From Ampelocalamus luodianensis (lineage: Eukaryota; Streptophyta; Magnoliopsida; Poales; Poaceae): DNA of 64,000 nucleotides. The notes under the pieces were generated by a model. The model was not told the origin of the DNA. It saw only the letters and a list, made by a program, of their open reading frames with translations, and ran no database searches. Where the stretch lies: NCBI GenBank assembly GCA_036346255.1, contig JAYEVH010000229.1, forward strand, positions 89,102 through 153,101, read 5' to 3'. Made by a program: the position numbers and the translations under genes. Shown in pieces: positions 1 through 11,375 of this stretch. Numbering within the stretch: the stretch's first letter is position 1; the number at the start of each line of letters is the position of its first letter.

Positions 1-283
1 CTTGTTTGGTAACTTGGGGAGGCAGGGGAGCAGTTCCACAGGAAGCAAATGTCACCGGGGATTTGATGGCTAACAACAATCCCGTGGGGAAGAAATCCAC
101 GGGAGAGGTGCTAGCATCGGGCATTTGGGACGAACAGGAAAATCCGCCGGCGATGCAAAGAACCAAGTTGACTCCAATCCCTGTCCATATCCAAATGCAC
201 CTTTGGACTGGCCCGGGAATAATTCCGCAGCCAGGATTTTTCCCATGGATTGGGTTGGGATCCCGGTCCATCCAAACAAGCTC
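1..283. mobile_element. Tourist-like (PIF/Harbinger) MITE, left end cut by window
   Basis: The first bases, CTTGTTTGG, are matched in inverted orientation by CCAAACAAGCTC at 272-283. TAA follows directly at 284-286, as expected for a three-base PIF/Harbinger target duplication. The left terminus and its TAA lie outside the window. The interior is moderately GC-rich and non-coding; the open frames in it look like chance. Family assignment follows the GAGCTTGTTTGG-type terminus common in grass Tourist elements. Confidence 0.6.
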
Positions 284-286
284 TAA

Positions 287-802
287 ATGAAATCTTCAAC
301 AAACTTACAAACATGTGCCAACTGACTGCATAAAACATTCTGCAAGCATCTGTTTATGGTAGCATTTTGGTTGCAAACATTCTGCATAAAACGTACAGAT
401 CGCATTTTTAGTTGCAGCCACATTGTGTCATCTGTGTTGGACTCTTCGCATTCTCACTCCTAGTCACTAGCAAATATTTTGTTGACTGCAATGTTGTTGA
501 ATTTAAATCTCATGCAATCGTCGAGCAGCTGGCCAAAAAAACTACAGGATTTCAGCGTTACATTGATTCGTGACTCGTGAGACATCTTGCTGCACCTAGG
601 GACGGAGACAGGGACTAGTGGAAGCCTGATCCCCTATAGTTGATGAAGTTCTCTGCATTGCTCTTATTTTTCTTACGTAGAATGACAAAATATTTAGACT
701 TGAACTCTTTGATATTTAGTTATCATCATATGACCCTTTAAATAAAAAATTTCTGACTCCGTTATGGATGTTGAATATAAACAGATGCCAGGTATACCCT
801 AC
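287..802. other. Unassigned intergenic sequence
   Basis: AT-rich sequence with no convincing reading frame, terminal repeat or RNA gene. A short phrase (CATTCTGCATAAAACGT-like) recurs around 330-400 but is too degenerate to call a repeat family. Confidence 0.4.
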
Positions 803-2166
803 TTTCTTTCTTTTTTGAAAAAGGGAAACCCTGCTTTTGATTGAAAGCATATAAAGGTTATGACAGAAGTAACAGAGTGCAAAACTGGGAACTCCAGTTA
901 GCTAAGCAAGCACAGTAAGAAACTCGACTAAACAACAAACTAAGCCACCTGCAAGACCAACAAAACCACCAGACGCAAGCGACGACCACCCATAGAATAG
1001 CTGCTGCATAGAGCAGAGCACCAACCACAAGGAAGACTAAGAGTTAAACAAAATGACAATGAGAATCAACATTTCTATTGCAAAAGTCTTTCACCCAATC
1101 ATCAATAGACGCCCTGAAACGATCCAGATTTTCACCATCATCCCCTTTCAACATGACTCGTCAATGCTGCAAACAAGATAAAATTTTGAAGATCACATCG
1201 ATTGGATTCTTAATAAAACTCTTCTCAAACACCATTTTGTTCCTCATTCTCCAAAGGGTCCAAGCCGTAGCTGCAAAACTAAACAAAAAAACGTTGTAAT
1301 TATTAGCCCCCTTTTTTTTCCAACCAATTTAGTTGGAAATCATCTAAACAAGTTGGATGACGCCTAATTTTGTAATCTCTTTAATGCAAATCCAAATGAA
1401 ATTTTGCTAAACTTCAAGAAAATAAAAGATGATCGATGTTCTCTTCCACACCACAAAGGAGACAATTTGTGTTACCTTTCCAACCCCTATATTTAAGCTG
1501 ATCTAAAGTTTGAACTCTATTATTATAACAGAGCCAAGTAAAGATTTGGACCTTTAAAGGACAATTATTCTTCCAGAGCTTAGTCAACTTTCTACTCTTA
1601 ATCCCCCCAAATAACAGATGATTATACAAAGATTTAACAGAGAAGATCCTAGCCTTTTCAAAACACCAAACTGGAATATCCCTATTGTCATCAAACTCAA
1701 CCTGTGCAATCTCCATCTTTAAGTCCTCCCATTGTAAATTTTCTTCTACCCCCAAACTTCTACGGAAATGAATGTCCCAACTACCAGCATGCACCCCATC
1801 ATGCACACTCAAAGAAGGTGTTTGGCAGAGATTGAACAACTTGTTATACTTAATTTTAAAAGAACACTCGCGGCTCCAAACATCCTCCCAAAAGGAAATG
1901 TCCTGACTATTACCCACTTTATATCTAACCTTCAGATAGAAAAGATGTTTAACTTTCATCACACTTCTCCAGAACTGAGAAACCCCTAAAGTTCTAACCT
2001 CCCTAAACACCCCTATAGGGAAATATTTGGCTTTAAGAATATTAAACCATAACTCCTTGCTAGCTGATTCAATTCTCCAAATCCATTTAACCATAAGACA
2101 ATCATTCATTACCCTTGTGTTAATGATCTCCAAACCTCCAAACATTTTGGGTCTGCACTTGTTGTT
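803..2166 (-). mobile_element. 5'-truncated LINE (non-LTR retrotransposon)
   Basis: On the minus strand this reads as the last part of a plant L1-type element: the C-terminal end of the reverse-transcriptase polyprotein (1414-2166), a 3' UTR of about 600 bases, and an A-rich tail at 803-816 (minus strand AAAAAAGAAAGAAAG). The 5' part of the element is missing, as is normal for target-primed reverse transcription. No clean target duplication was found; a loose TATACC-like match on both sides is not persuasive. Confidence 0.75.
1414..2166 (-). pseudogene. LINE reverse transcriptase C-terminus with zf-RVT zinc-binding domain (fragment)
   Basis: About 245 residues are open. The start resembles the conserved post-RT block of plant LINE polyproteins (CRPKMFGGLEIINTRVMND, then MVKWIW), where the family usually has CRPK.(Y/F)GGLGI. 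The end carries the zf-RVT pattern (LWKNNCPLKVQIFTWL, then the RGW and CLLCG..E...HLLF cysteine/histidine block). The reverse-transcriptase catalytic domain and the endonuclease lie upstream in intact elements and are absent here. The frame stays open to 1414, where the CLLCG..E..DHLLFS block ends in a stop. The ATG at 2145 is internal to the original polyprotein and is not a real start. Confidence 0.8.
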
Positions 2167-2547
2167 GAAGTTATTAATATATACCTATTATTACTGTGAG
2201 ATCTGATGGTCGAATGTAAACTAAAAACATTCTTAGCTCTACTTAATTCAACAGCAACGATTGTCAGGTGCATCTTAGGCACATGTCTGTGCTCGCTAGG
2301 GAAACTCCTTGTATCTACATCTTCGGTATTTTATATCAAATTCTTTGGACAGTTTGAAATTTCAGTAACTCTGGGTCGGCCAATGACAACAGTAGCCACT
2401 CCTTTTTATTAAGGAAAGTAGACCTCTACTTCAATCGAGCTTCTTGGACACAAAACATGCGAAAACTTGTAAGTGGTCTTGTGACACATTCCACGACTCT
2501 ACAAGCATCCAAACTCGTTCTCACTTGCTTAGCACTTCACATGCAGT
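2167..2547. other. Unassigned intergenic sequence
   Basis: No gene, terminal repeat or RNA recognised between the LINE and the first hAT-type MITE. Confidence 0.4.
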
Positions 2548-2555
2548 GTCCCATT

Positions 2556-3090
2556 TAGGGATGGCAATGGCCCCCATTCCCTATTCTCCGATAGGGAATT
2601 CACCCATTAGGGGACGGAGATGGAGCTATTTCTTCCCCCACGGGGATACTAATATGCAAATATAATTCCCTATCGGGTGAAGCAGGGATGGGGCCATTCT
2701 CCTACTCCTCATCCCCGCTACCCACATGGGGCCCCGATAAGACATGTAGGCCACTAGCCTACTACCACACAACCCGATAAGGCGATTGCCCGATAATCTC
2801 TTTTGCATCGTTTACTTTCCATATGCTAATTAATTAAAAAACATTACCATTTTAACATTGCATGTGGATGATCATACCTATTTTATAACATTATGGATTT
2901 TATTTTCTCTTCTTTCGGGATCTAACTTTCGGGTATGAGTCCCCGTGGGGCCCGATAACCCGATAGGGACGGGGACGGGGGAGAATAGCACCCGAGAACG
3001 GGGATAGAGATGGGGACGGGAATTTTTTTCTCTCGGGGATAGGGATGTTCCACCACTCCCCGACAGGGAATGGCCTCATTGCCATCCCTA
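2556..3090. mobile_element. hAT-type MITE, copy 1, with perfect 8-bp TSD
   Basis: The termini are inverted: TAGGGATGGCAATGGC on the left and GCCATCCCTA at the right end. The element is flanked by GTCCCATT at 2548-2555 and again at 3091-3098, a perfect eight-base duplication diagnostic of hAT transposition. The 535-bp interior is G/C-rich near both ends (runs such as GGGGATGGGG) and AT-rich in the middle, with no coding capacity. The element and about 118 bp of its right flank are repeated immediately downstream. Confidence 0.85.
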
Positions 3091-3208
3091 GTCCCATTAG
3101 AGCCAATGTCATGAGGCGAGCAGCTAGCAACCGCGCCTTCCTAGGGCGGGTGAATTGTTAACATGAACAATACCCATGCGGTACGCACATGAATAGTAAC
3201 CTCACGCC

Positions 3209-3732
3209 TAGGGATGGCAATGGGGCCCCATTCCCCATTCCCCGACGGAGAATTCACCCATTAGGGGAAGGGGATGGGGCTATTTCTTCCCCACGGGATA
3301 CTAATATGCAAATACAATTCCCATCGGGCAAAGCGGGATGGGGCCATTCTCCTACTCCCATCCCGCACCCGCATGGGCCCCGATAAGACATGTAGGTCAC
3401 TAGCTTACTACCACACAAACTGATAAGGCGATAGCCCAATAATCTCTTTTGCATCTTTTACTTTCCATATGCTAATTAATTAAAAAATATTACCATTTTA
3501 GCATTGCATGTGAATGATCATACCATTTTATAACATTATGGATCTTATTTTTCTTCTTTCGATCTAACTTTCGGTATGGGTCCCCGTGGGGCCCGATAAC
3601 CCAATGGCGATTTAGGACGGGAGAATAGCACCCGAGAACGGGGATGGGGATGGGGACGGGGAATTTTTCTTCTCTTGGGGATGGGGATGTTCCACTACTC
3701 CCCGACGGGGAATGACCCCATTGCCATCCCTA
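3209..3732. mobile_element. hAT-type MITE, copy 2 (tandem duplicate of copy 1)
   Basis: Same termini and interior as the copy at 2556. Its right flank repeats GTCCCATT (3733-3740), but its left flank is CCTCACGCC, so there is no TSD pair. It therefore arose by local duplication of the already inserted element and not by a second transposition. Single-base differences between the copies are scattered along the length. Confidence 0.85.
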
Positions 3733-3824
3733 GTCCCATTAGAGCCAATGTCATGAAGCGAGTAGCTAGCAGTCGTGCCTTCCTAGGGCTAGTGGAACTG
3801 TTAACATGAACAATACCCACACGG

Positions 3825-5308
3825 TACGCACATGAATAGTAACCTTGCGCTAGGATTAGGAAGGAGTAGCTATTTAGGAATCTATGTGTTAAGTTGTTTG
3901 GTACATTATCTCTTGGTTGGATATTATTAAGATTGACCCTATCTATATCTCTTAAAAGAACCTTCTATATAAGGAGAGCTAATGTAATCATTATTATCGA
4001 GCAATAAATAAACAAAAGTCTTTAGTCTCTCCCCTTCTCCCTGCTCTTGTGGTCTGACTGACAGCCAACGGCGTCGTCACACCATTTGGATATAGGGACA
4101 CCTCGATTATGCCTTAGGGCTATTACCCCAACCATGCTTATTACATTTGGTGTCAGAGCCAACCACCATAGTCTCTATTACCGAGTTATCAGCGCCACCG
4201 TTGGTTTCAACATTGCCATCCCCACGGGTAACGCCACCGGAGCCACCCATGGAGTCATCGAAGCATATCATGGTGTAGCCACGCCTCCACCGTCGCTCGA
4301 TGTTAGCACCAACACTAGTTCCTTCATTGCCTTCCCATGGGCGACACCACCATAGCCAGTCGTGGTACTGCGAAGCTTGCCACGACAACCGTGACACTAC
4401 TGTTATCCTCATGTTGGTGTCGCCACTAGCTCCGCCGCCGCCGCTATCCTCATGTTGGTTCCGCCGCCGCTGCTGTCCTTATGTTGGTTCCGCCATCGCT
4501 AACCCCATGGGCGACATCACCGGCTAGCCGTGGCAATCGCTACAATCAATCTTGTGCGGCCGCAATCGCCATCATGCTTGTTGTTGTTGCCCTTGGTGTC
4601 GCGTTGTTGTTGGCTCCACCGTGCCACACCCACGGACGACACTACTGGAGCCAACCTTGACACTGCCATGGCCTCCACCATAGCTGACGATGAGCTGTCG
4701 CAAAGGGAGGGAAAAGTTGTCATGTACATCCCATTAGGGCCTATGTGATGGAGGGAGCAGCAGTAGCACATCAATAGTAACCACCTCGTGGAGAACTGAG
4801 CGAAGCTCATTTGGCAGGGGGGCGACGTCGGCTCCCACCCGCCCGCGTTCAAGCGTAGCTCGACGCGTGCGCTCGTTGGAGGACTGAGTGAACCTTAGGG
4901 GCACGAGGGGACTTTGGGCCCTGCGCCCACCCTGGTTCGAGCGCTGCTCAACGCACGCGCCTCACTCCTTCTTTAATGCAGCCAGATAGCCACTAAAAAA
5001 ATAGTAACCACCTCGTGACGATTAGGAAGGCATTAGTTATTTATGAATCTATCTGTTATGTTGTTTGGTATATGGTATATTATCTCTTAGTTAAACAAAA
5101 TATTATTTAGATTGATCTTTTCTATATCTGTGAGGAGAACCCTCTATACAAAGAGGCCTAATATAATTGTTATTATCAAGCAAGAAATAAACAAGAGTAA
5201 TTAGTCTCGCCCTTCTCCCTACTGCTTGGTGCACACGTCAAAAGTGCCATCGCGCCAATTGGGTCCAGGGACACCTCGATTAGGCCTACCCCAACCATGG
5301 TTATTACA
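3825..5308 (+). mobile_element. Small non-autonomous LTR retrotransposon (TRIM/LARD-like)
   Basis: Two diverged direct repeats, about 3825-4145 and 4764-5308, both end in CCCCAACCATGSTTATTACA. The left copy has a TATA-like CTATATAAGG near 3975. Directly after it, at 4147-4160, is TTGGTGTCAGAGCC, close to the usual plant initiator-Met primer binding site TGGTATCAGAGC. A purine-rich stretch (GGAGGGAGCAGCAG) precedes the right repeat. The 620-bp interior is GC-rich, full of GCC/CCG triplet repetition, and encodes no recognisable gag or pol. The right LTR is longer because a SINE sits in it; without it the LTRs are about 320 bp each. A candidate TSD (TGCGG versus TGCAG) is imperfect, and the exact left boundary is uncertain by about 25 bp. 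Confidence 0.65.
4791..4999 (+). mobile_element. tRNA-derived SINE with 18-bp TSD
   Basis: AATAGTAACCACCTCGTG occurs at 4773-4790 and again, identically, at 5000-5017. The 209 bp between them begin GAGAACTGAG. They contain an A-box-like AGCTCATTTGGCAGGG and B-box-like GCGTTCAAGC and GGTTCGAGC, and end in an A-rich tail (ACTAAAAAA). A long TSD, internal pol III promoter boxes and a terminal A tract together fit a tRNA-related SINE in plus orientation. It inserted into the right LTR of the host element; the corresponding site in the left LTR is empty. I could not assign it to a named family. Confidence 0.7.
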
Positions 5309-6164
5309 TGCAGACATAAAATTTTTGGGATTTCTTTGAAAACATACGTGCAGTTAGGATATATATGGGTATGAAAGGGATATTATAATCCAAAAGAATA
5401 ATGTAAGAGGTGTACATCTCTTTAAGAAAAGTTTACGAATCTCAAAACAAAGTAATTAATATTAGGTGTGGTCAAATCTTCATTAACCTAAAAAAAGCCA
5501 AATAAAAGATTTGCCACTTAATATTCAAATCTATATTGATATCTAATCTCCAATTTGATTTATTTCGTTGTGTTGATACATATTTGCTGTAACACCCTGG
5601 TCCAAAATCCGCTCAATGTCTATCCCACCGTGGTGCAGACCTGCGCACATATAGCACCGCACTTACACTTTCATCCTCGCTTTGTATAAAATGGTTAACC
5701 CGGAGGTGCTATATTTAGACCCAACAAATATTATATACTACTACAACTCACTTTAGATAAGTAATGTGAGACTAATCCCACTACACAACTCCACATAAGC
5801 CACATGGGCTAGACTACGAGCATGCTGGAATATTATATTTGCTCCCACCTATTATTAATCAATTTGGTTTAAGATTTGTAAGCTTTTCTAAAAGTGAGGT
5901 ACCGAAGCAAGGCCCACGATGTAAACAAATGTAGAACATATGGTTGTAAAGGATGCCAACGTAATCAGCTTCACAAAACTGTGGAATTCCAAACCGTGGG
6001 AAGAGTCAGAAACAATATTTGGTCAGCTAATTATTGAAGTTCAGCAGATTGATGAAGTATTTCTTCACGTTTTCTTTAATGCTTTGTGGTAACTTCAAAA
6101 TTTTGCGAAAGGAGGAGAGTGTCATCACATTTTTTTGAGTTTTTTTTTGTGAAGGAAGATAGAA
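5309..6164. other. Intergenic; possible LTR terminus at 5589
   Basis: No gene seen. TGTAACACCCTGGTCC at 5589 has the form of a gypsy LTR terminus like those elsewhere in this window, and the following 350 bases look repetitive in style (AACTCACTTTAGATAAG..., CACATAAGCCACATGGGC). No partner terminus or TSD was found, so it is at best an LTR fragment. Confidence 0.35.
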
Positions 6165-7440
6165 TTGCTTGGTGCAGTATTCTCATTGTATTATGCTATA
6201 TTTATAAGGATAATGCTTAGAAGCGACATCCGATGCTTTCCTTCTATCGGACGGTGTGGCTCAGCCCAAAACACCCCATACCTCCTCCTACTTCAATCCA
6301 AAGACTCCATCTCCTCCATCCCCATCTGTCATCCACCGCTAAATCCCTGCTCCCACACACCTCTCTCACACTACCTCATCCGGTCCTCCCACAAGCGGCG
6401 GCTCCTCCAACGAATCCTCTCCAACAGCTTCCTCCTCCTCCTCCGATGGCTTGATTGCATGGCCACCACTTCAGTACCGTATCACACCTTCCTTCTCTAT
6501 GCGCGAATACAAAAAAAAACTATAGATTTGAAGTTAAGTTTGTATGAATCTTGGAGGGTAGAGCAGGGATTCCCATGAGCCTTGGCAGCTTGATCCTCAA
6601 GGTAACGCTGCTGACCTCCCCGATGAGCTCATTTGTTGTGGTGTTTGGTCTCCTTGGCTGTGTACGATGAATCAGGAATGAGGCACCCGAACCGGCCTCG
6701 CGCTATTAGATCCGGCAAGGAGAGGGAGCACATGCAAGAAATGCGCGGACAACCACAAAGAAGTCGAAGACGGATAACTTGTACATGAGACTGGTGACTT
6801 TTTCCTCAAGTCCATGGAGACAAATGTTGTGGCAAGATGTATTATTTGTTGCAGCTCATTTACCATTTAAATGTTGTGCGCATTCTCTCGAATTGTTACA
6901 GTAGCTTTTCTTCATTGTTGCAGAACGTGATTTGGTTTGTTGTAATACATCTTCCTGAAATTTTGTAGGAAAATGATTTTTGTTGCACCCATTTATCGCG
7001 ACAGTAGCATACATGAAATTAAAATATTTCATAAGTTAGTTTTAAGTATTTCAATTTTTTGATGTTGCAACAATTTTTTTCGGATGTTGCAACTATTATT
7101 TTCAAATCTTGCAATGTTGTAACATCGAAAATTGTTTGATTAGTATATTTAAATTAGTTTTTAAGCGTAGCTAGGCTATATAATGTTGGTTTTCATACAA
7201 TTTCGGTGAGAATATGTTACTTTTTCTAATGCTTTTTCGGAGGAGGTCGGGTGGAGGAGTTTTTTTGTTGCATCGGGGGGTGCGTGATGTTGTATAGTAT
7301 TTTCGCTTATTTCGGGAGAAAGAAAAAATACTCCGAGATCAGATGGTTGAGCATCATTGCGCCAAATCGGACGACAAGGCCTTGTGGCGTATAGCGCTGG
7401 TGCTCGGAACATACGTCCGAGTGCTAGTCGTGTCCTATTT
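6165..7440. mobile_element. Possible non-autonomous DNA transposon, ends loosely inverted
   Basis: The left end (near 6205, ...AGCGACATCCGATGCT) and the right end (near 7420, ...GGAACATACGTCCGAGTGC) are loosely inverted. A block at 7060-7130 repeats a GATGTTGCAAC-type phrase several times. This GATGTTGCAA-rich style is common in grass Mutator-like sequences. An open frame of 137 codons at 6165-6578 is proline- and serine-rich and matches nothing I recognise. No TSD was identified, so both the limits and the class are tentative. Confidence 0.3.
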
Positions 7441-8187
7441 ATAAACTACAAAAAAAATTGACATATGAGAGTTGGATTTGATCTACAGGTGCTAAAGTCC
7501 AACCCTGCCACGATCCTAGCTGCTTGGAGATGCAGCTGACACATCTACGTGAGCAGAGTCCGCGCTGGACATTCTAACAGTTTGTTTACTTAGTTCATGT
7601 TCTAATCTTGTGCTGGTAACCTACCTCGCATGCTGGTGAGAATTGCATTCAAGAACCATCTGGTATGACTTAAAAAGACATGTTAGTATATGATGTGATG
7701 ACATTGACAGGCAGGGGCGGCGGCAGGGGAGGGCCAGCAGGGGCCATGGCCCCACCCAATGTTTGGTGCAAAAAAACTGATACTCCAAGCCCATATATAC
7801 GTACGTACGTATAGTCGTATACAGGCAGCCCAACCGTCCAAGGAACCACCAAATATGCCGATCGCGATTTGTGATTCACGATCCTGCCGCCGGCGCCGCC
7901 ACAACCGCCGGGCCGCTCGACCAGAAGGCGCTCTCGCCCGCCACCCGCACCTCCGCTCGCGCGCCTGTGTTCAGCCGTGAGCCGCCTGTGGCTCGCCTCC
8001 GATTCACTCGCAGTCGCAAAGACGTATGGTACTACGGTGTACATCTAGCAAAGAAGACGGCAGTGTCGGCAGCAGCAACAGTGTTCTTTGTTCTATTCTA
8101 ATTTTTTATGTCCATCAGTTTAGAGCTAATGCCTAATGCCCTAATTGGCTAATTAAACTATTATTTTTATATTGAAGGATAATCATC

Positions 8188-10710
8188 ATGAAACTTAAAA
8201 GGACGACAATTGACTCTTTTTACAAGGGAGACACTGTTGATGTTTCGATAGATCAAGGGCAAGATGACCCTGAGTCTCTGGAAGACGAAATAGCTAACTG
8301 GCTTGCTGCAGAACAAGAAAACGATGAAGAGGAAGAGGAAATTGTGCAGCCGGCATCTAAGGTTCAGCGAGTAAATTGTGCAGACAATAGTGTGTTGAAT
8401 GTAGAGCAAGATCCGGGTTTGCGTGACCAAATTCAGACTTATCCTCCAGATAAACAAGAACAAGTTATCAGAGCATACATGAAACATGGTCCATACCAAT
8501 TTATTAAGGATGTATACCCTCCTTCAGGTTCAGAGAAGCACCCACGGAGGTTTCAGTCACAATGGTTCAAATCTTTCCCTTGGTTAGAATACTCACCAAC
8601 AAAAGATGCAGCCTTTTGCCTTCCTTGCTTTTATTTTCTAAAAGCCGTGAGGGAAATCAGATCGATGTGTTTACAAAGTGAAAGGTTTTAATAATCGAAG
8701 AAGGTTGGTGGGAATAAGTGTGCCTTCAAAACTCACATGGGAGAGAGTGGTTCACTCATCAAGATCTCGTTAAATGCTATGATAATTTGAAGAACCGATT
8801 ATGTCATATTGAACCGTGATCGAGAAACAAACAAGCGAAGAAATAAAGGCAAATAGATCGCGCTTAGAGCATCAATTGATGTTGTCCGATGGTTAGCATT
8901 CCAGCTTGCCCTTTCGTGGACATGATGAATCGACAATTCAAAGAACCAAGGTAATTTTCTTGAAATGGTAAAGCTACTAGCTTCATATGATGAGGAGGTT
9001 AAGGTGTTGTATTAAGTAATGCTCCATGAATGCTAAATATACCTCACCTCAAATTCGGAAAGAAATATTGGATGTTATAGCTTGTAATGTTCAAAAAGCA
9101 ATTGTAGTGAGATTGGTGATGCTAAATTTGCATAATTGTTGATGAATCAAGAGATGAGTCAAGAAGAGAACAAATGGCACTTGTTATTCGGTTTGTTGAT
9201 AAAGGTGGTTTCATTAGAGAGCGTTTTCTTGACATTGTTCATGTTCATGACACATACCGCCACACTTAAACAAGAAATATGCTCTGCTCTATCAAGACTT
9301 AAATTGGATGTTCAAAATATTCGTGGACAAGGATATGATGGTGCTAGCAATATGCGTGGAGAGTGGAATGGACTACAGTGCAAAGTTCTTAGATGAGTGC
9401 CCATATGCATATTATGTTCATTGCTTTGCTCATCGACATGACTAGCTCTTGTTGTCGCATCAAAAGAGGTAATCGAGGTTCATAATTTTTTGATCATCTA
9501 GCTCTCATTGTCAACACACTTGTGTCTTCTAGTAAGAGAAATGATGATCTGCGTGCTCATCAAGTTGTTGAATTAGAGCACTCATTGAGCTTAGTGAGCT
9601 TGAAATCGAAGAGGTGCTAATCAAATTGGAACTTTACAACGCCCCGGTGAAACTAGGTGGAGCTCCCATTATGATTCGATTTGTAACCTTATAAAGCTTT
9701 ACAAGCCTACATTCTTAGTATCGAAAGATATCGCATCGCTAAAGGTCCAGAACCACACAAGCAAGTCGTGGAAAGGTCACTGGTGTCGTGAAATTGATGA
9801 TGACATTTGAGTTTGTGTTTATTATGCATGTTATGAAAGAATTAATGGGAATCACAAACCTACTTTGCAAGAAGTTACAACAAAAATCTCAGGACATTGT
9901 TAATGCTATGGATGATGTTGCCACTACCAAAAGGTTGATTCAAAACCTAAGAGACCATGGTTGGAATAGCCTTATTAGTGATGTGACACAATTTTGCAAC
10001 AAACAGGGAATCAGAGTTCCAAATATGACCGACTCTTATGCAGATTATATTCGATCTCGTGCAGATAATGAGATCACAGTCGAGCATCACTACCGATATG
10101 ATATTTTCATGGTTGCAGTTGATCAACAAGTACAAGAGTTGAATTGTAGATTCAGTGAACAAGCTACAGAGCTTCTCACTTTATGTACTTCTTTGGATCC
10201 CAGAGATTCATTCAGCTCATTGAAAATTGATGATGTGTGCTCTCTAGCTTCAAAGTTCTACCTTGCTGATTTTTCAGAGCAAGAAAGAGTTACATTAAGA
10301 CAACAGTTACAACATTATGAACTTGATGTACCTACAAATCCTAGATTTCGAATTTGACAACCATTGCCGAGCTTTGTCGCTTGTTAATCAAACAGGAAAT
10401 CGATGACTACTATTTGATCGATGTGTCCGCATTATACAATATTTAGTTGATTATTTTGTCTTTAAAGAATCATAGTCATGCTTATTTATCGATAATATTT
10501 TTCCTTGGCAGTTGATTCGCTTGTGCTAACTCTACCGCTTTCACAAGAACGACAGAGCGTGCCTTTTCTACAATGAAACTTGTTAAAACCAAAGCACGGA
10601 ATAAGATGGAAGATGGGTTCCTAAGAGATTGCTTAATAATTTACATTGAAAAGGAGATTGCAATGGAGTTTACAACCGATGAACTTATTGATAACTTCGA
10701 TGCGATTTGA
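8188..10710 (+). pseudogene. hAT transposase with TTF-type zinc finger, frameshifted
   Basis: The first frame (8188-8691, starting MKLKRTTIDSFYKGD) runs into a TTF-type zinc finger (FPWLEYSPTKDAAFCLPCFY). Similarity then jumps between frames: about 8690-9130 is badly broken. Residues at 9136-9396 include SRLKLDVQNIRGQGYDGASN, typical of the DUF4371/RNase-H-like region of these transposases. 9788-10357 carries further helical core, and about 10540-10710 ends in the C-terminal hAT dimerisation motif (ERAFSTMKLVKTKARNKM, then DGFLRDCL) and a stop. Family members are usually 750-800 residues, and the span of about 2.5 kb agrees with an originally full-length intronless reading frame. Several frameshifts and stops make it non-functional; some could be sequence error. 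Confidence 0.8.
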
Positions 10711-10848
10711 CGCCGCAGAGCAAAATTTAAATGAAAAGTTAGTTCCTTTAACCATTTATGCTTATCGTTATATTTTTCATCGCAAAATTATCACAACATG
10801 CATAATTAATTATTTAATAGAGATTTCGTGTTTCAATATATGATCGAA

Positions 10849-10898
<50 letters not shown>
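10849..10898. repeat. (CT)n(AT)n compound microsatellite
   Basis: Twelve CT units run directly into about thirteen AT units, inside the 3' part of the hAT element, roughly 70 bp before its right terminus. Confidence 0.95.
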
Positions 10899-10975
10899 TG
10901 AAATTTATGTTATACTATATGTATTTGATTGTCCGCCCCACTATATATAATTCTTGGCTCCGCCATCATGATGTG

Positions 10976-11366
10976 GCAAATCAGCAAATGTCAAACTTTG
11001 AAGGAAAGTAGTGTCATAAACCAAAACCACCACACAAATTTTGTAAAGAGATCGACCACCACATAATTGGAGTATAGATATTTGTTGTCACCACTTTTGA
11101 TTTTGTGCTGCATATGGCCTGATGGCCAGGATTCTTCAACTAATTGCATCTTCAAGATGCACAAGGCCAGGCTTCTTGGTTCTTACCATTGCACTAATGT
11201 TTTTTTGGGTTCTGCTCCTCTGCTTTACTACATTTGGTTCTGCTCCTTCACATAATCACATCAGTACAGTGGCTCATTGAGCTAAGTATAGTTCACACAT
11301 CTCTATACATCACAGCTGCTAAATATCTTTTTCAGAAGATAACAACGGAAGTCCTGAGGGATGGCA
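10976..11366. other. Unassigned intergenic sequence
   Basis: Short stretch between the hAT element and the Mutator-type element. No gene or repeat recognised. Confidence 0.4.
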
Positions 11367-11375
11367 TTACTTATA

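Larger units (their letters stand above)
2556..3850. repeat. Direct tandem duplication of a roughly 650-bp unit
   Basis: Unit 1 is about 2556-3208 and unit 2 about 3209-3850. Each holds the MITE followed by the same flank (GTCCCATTAGAGCC... to ...CATGAATAGTAACC). The junctions fall at TAGG, the first bases of the MITE terminus. TAGG also follows unit 2 (TAGGATTAGG at 3851), suggesting duplication through four-base microhomology or replication slippage. Confidence 0.8.
7698..10967 (+). mobile_element. hAT transposon, decayed autonomous-type copy
   Basis: The left end holds CAGGGGCGGCGGCAGG (7712) and the right end TTCTTGGCTCCGCCATC (10951-10967), the inverted CAGNGGCGGAGCCAGG-type terminus of one plant hAT group, here mutated. 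ATGATGTG at 7690-7697 and 10968-10975 is a perfect eight-base match that could be the TSD, but about 14 extra bases then separate it from the left CAGGGG. The interior carries a broken transposase (8188-10710). A GC-rich untranslated leader (7860-8000) precedes the coding part, as in the related copies at 19770 and 53693. Confidence 0.7.

Noticed and set aside
4086..4852. Frames of 70-110 codons in the small LTR element
   Set aside because: Triplet-rich GC sequence gives long frames on both strands; no gag zinc knuckle or other retroelement motif.
7690..10975. ATGATGTG as a definite TSD for the hAT element
   Set aside because: It matches perfectly, but the left copy is 14 bases away from the recognisable terminus, so the boundary may be coincidental or altered. 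Kept only as a note.
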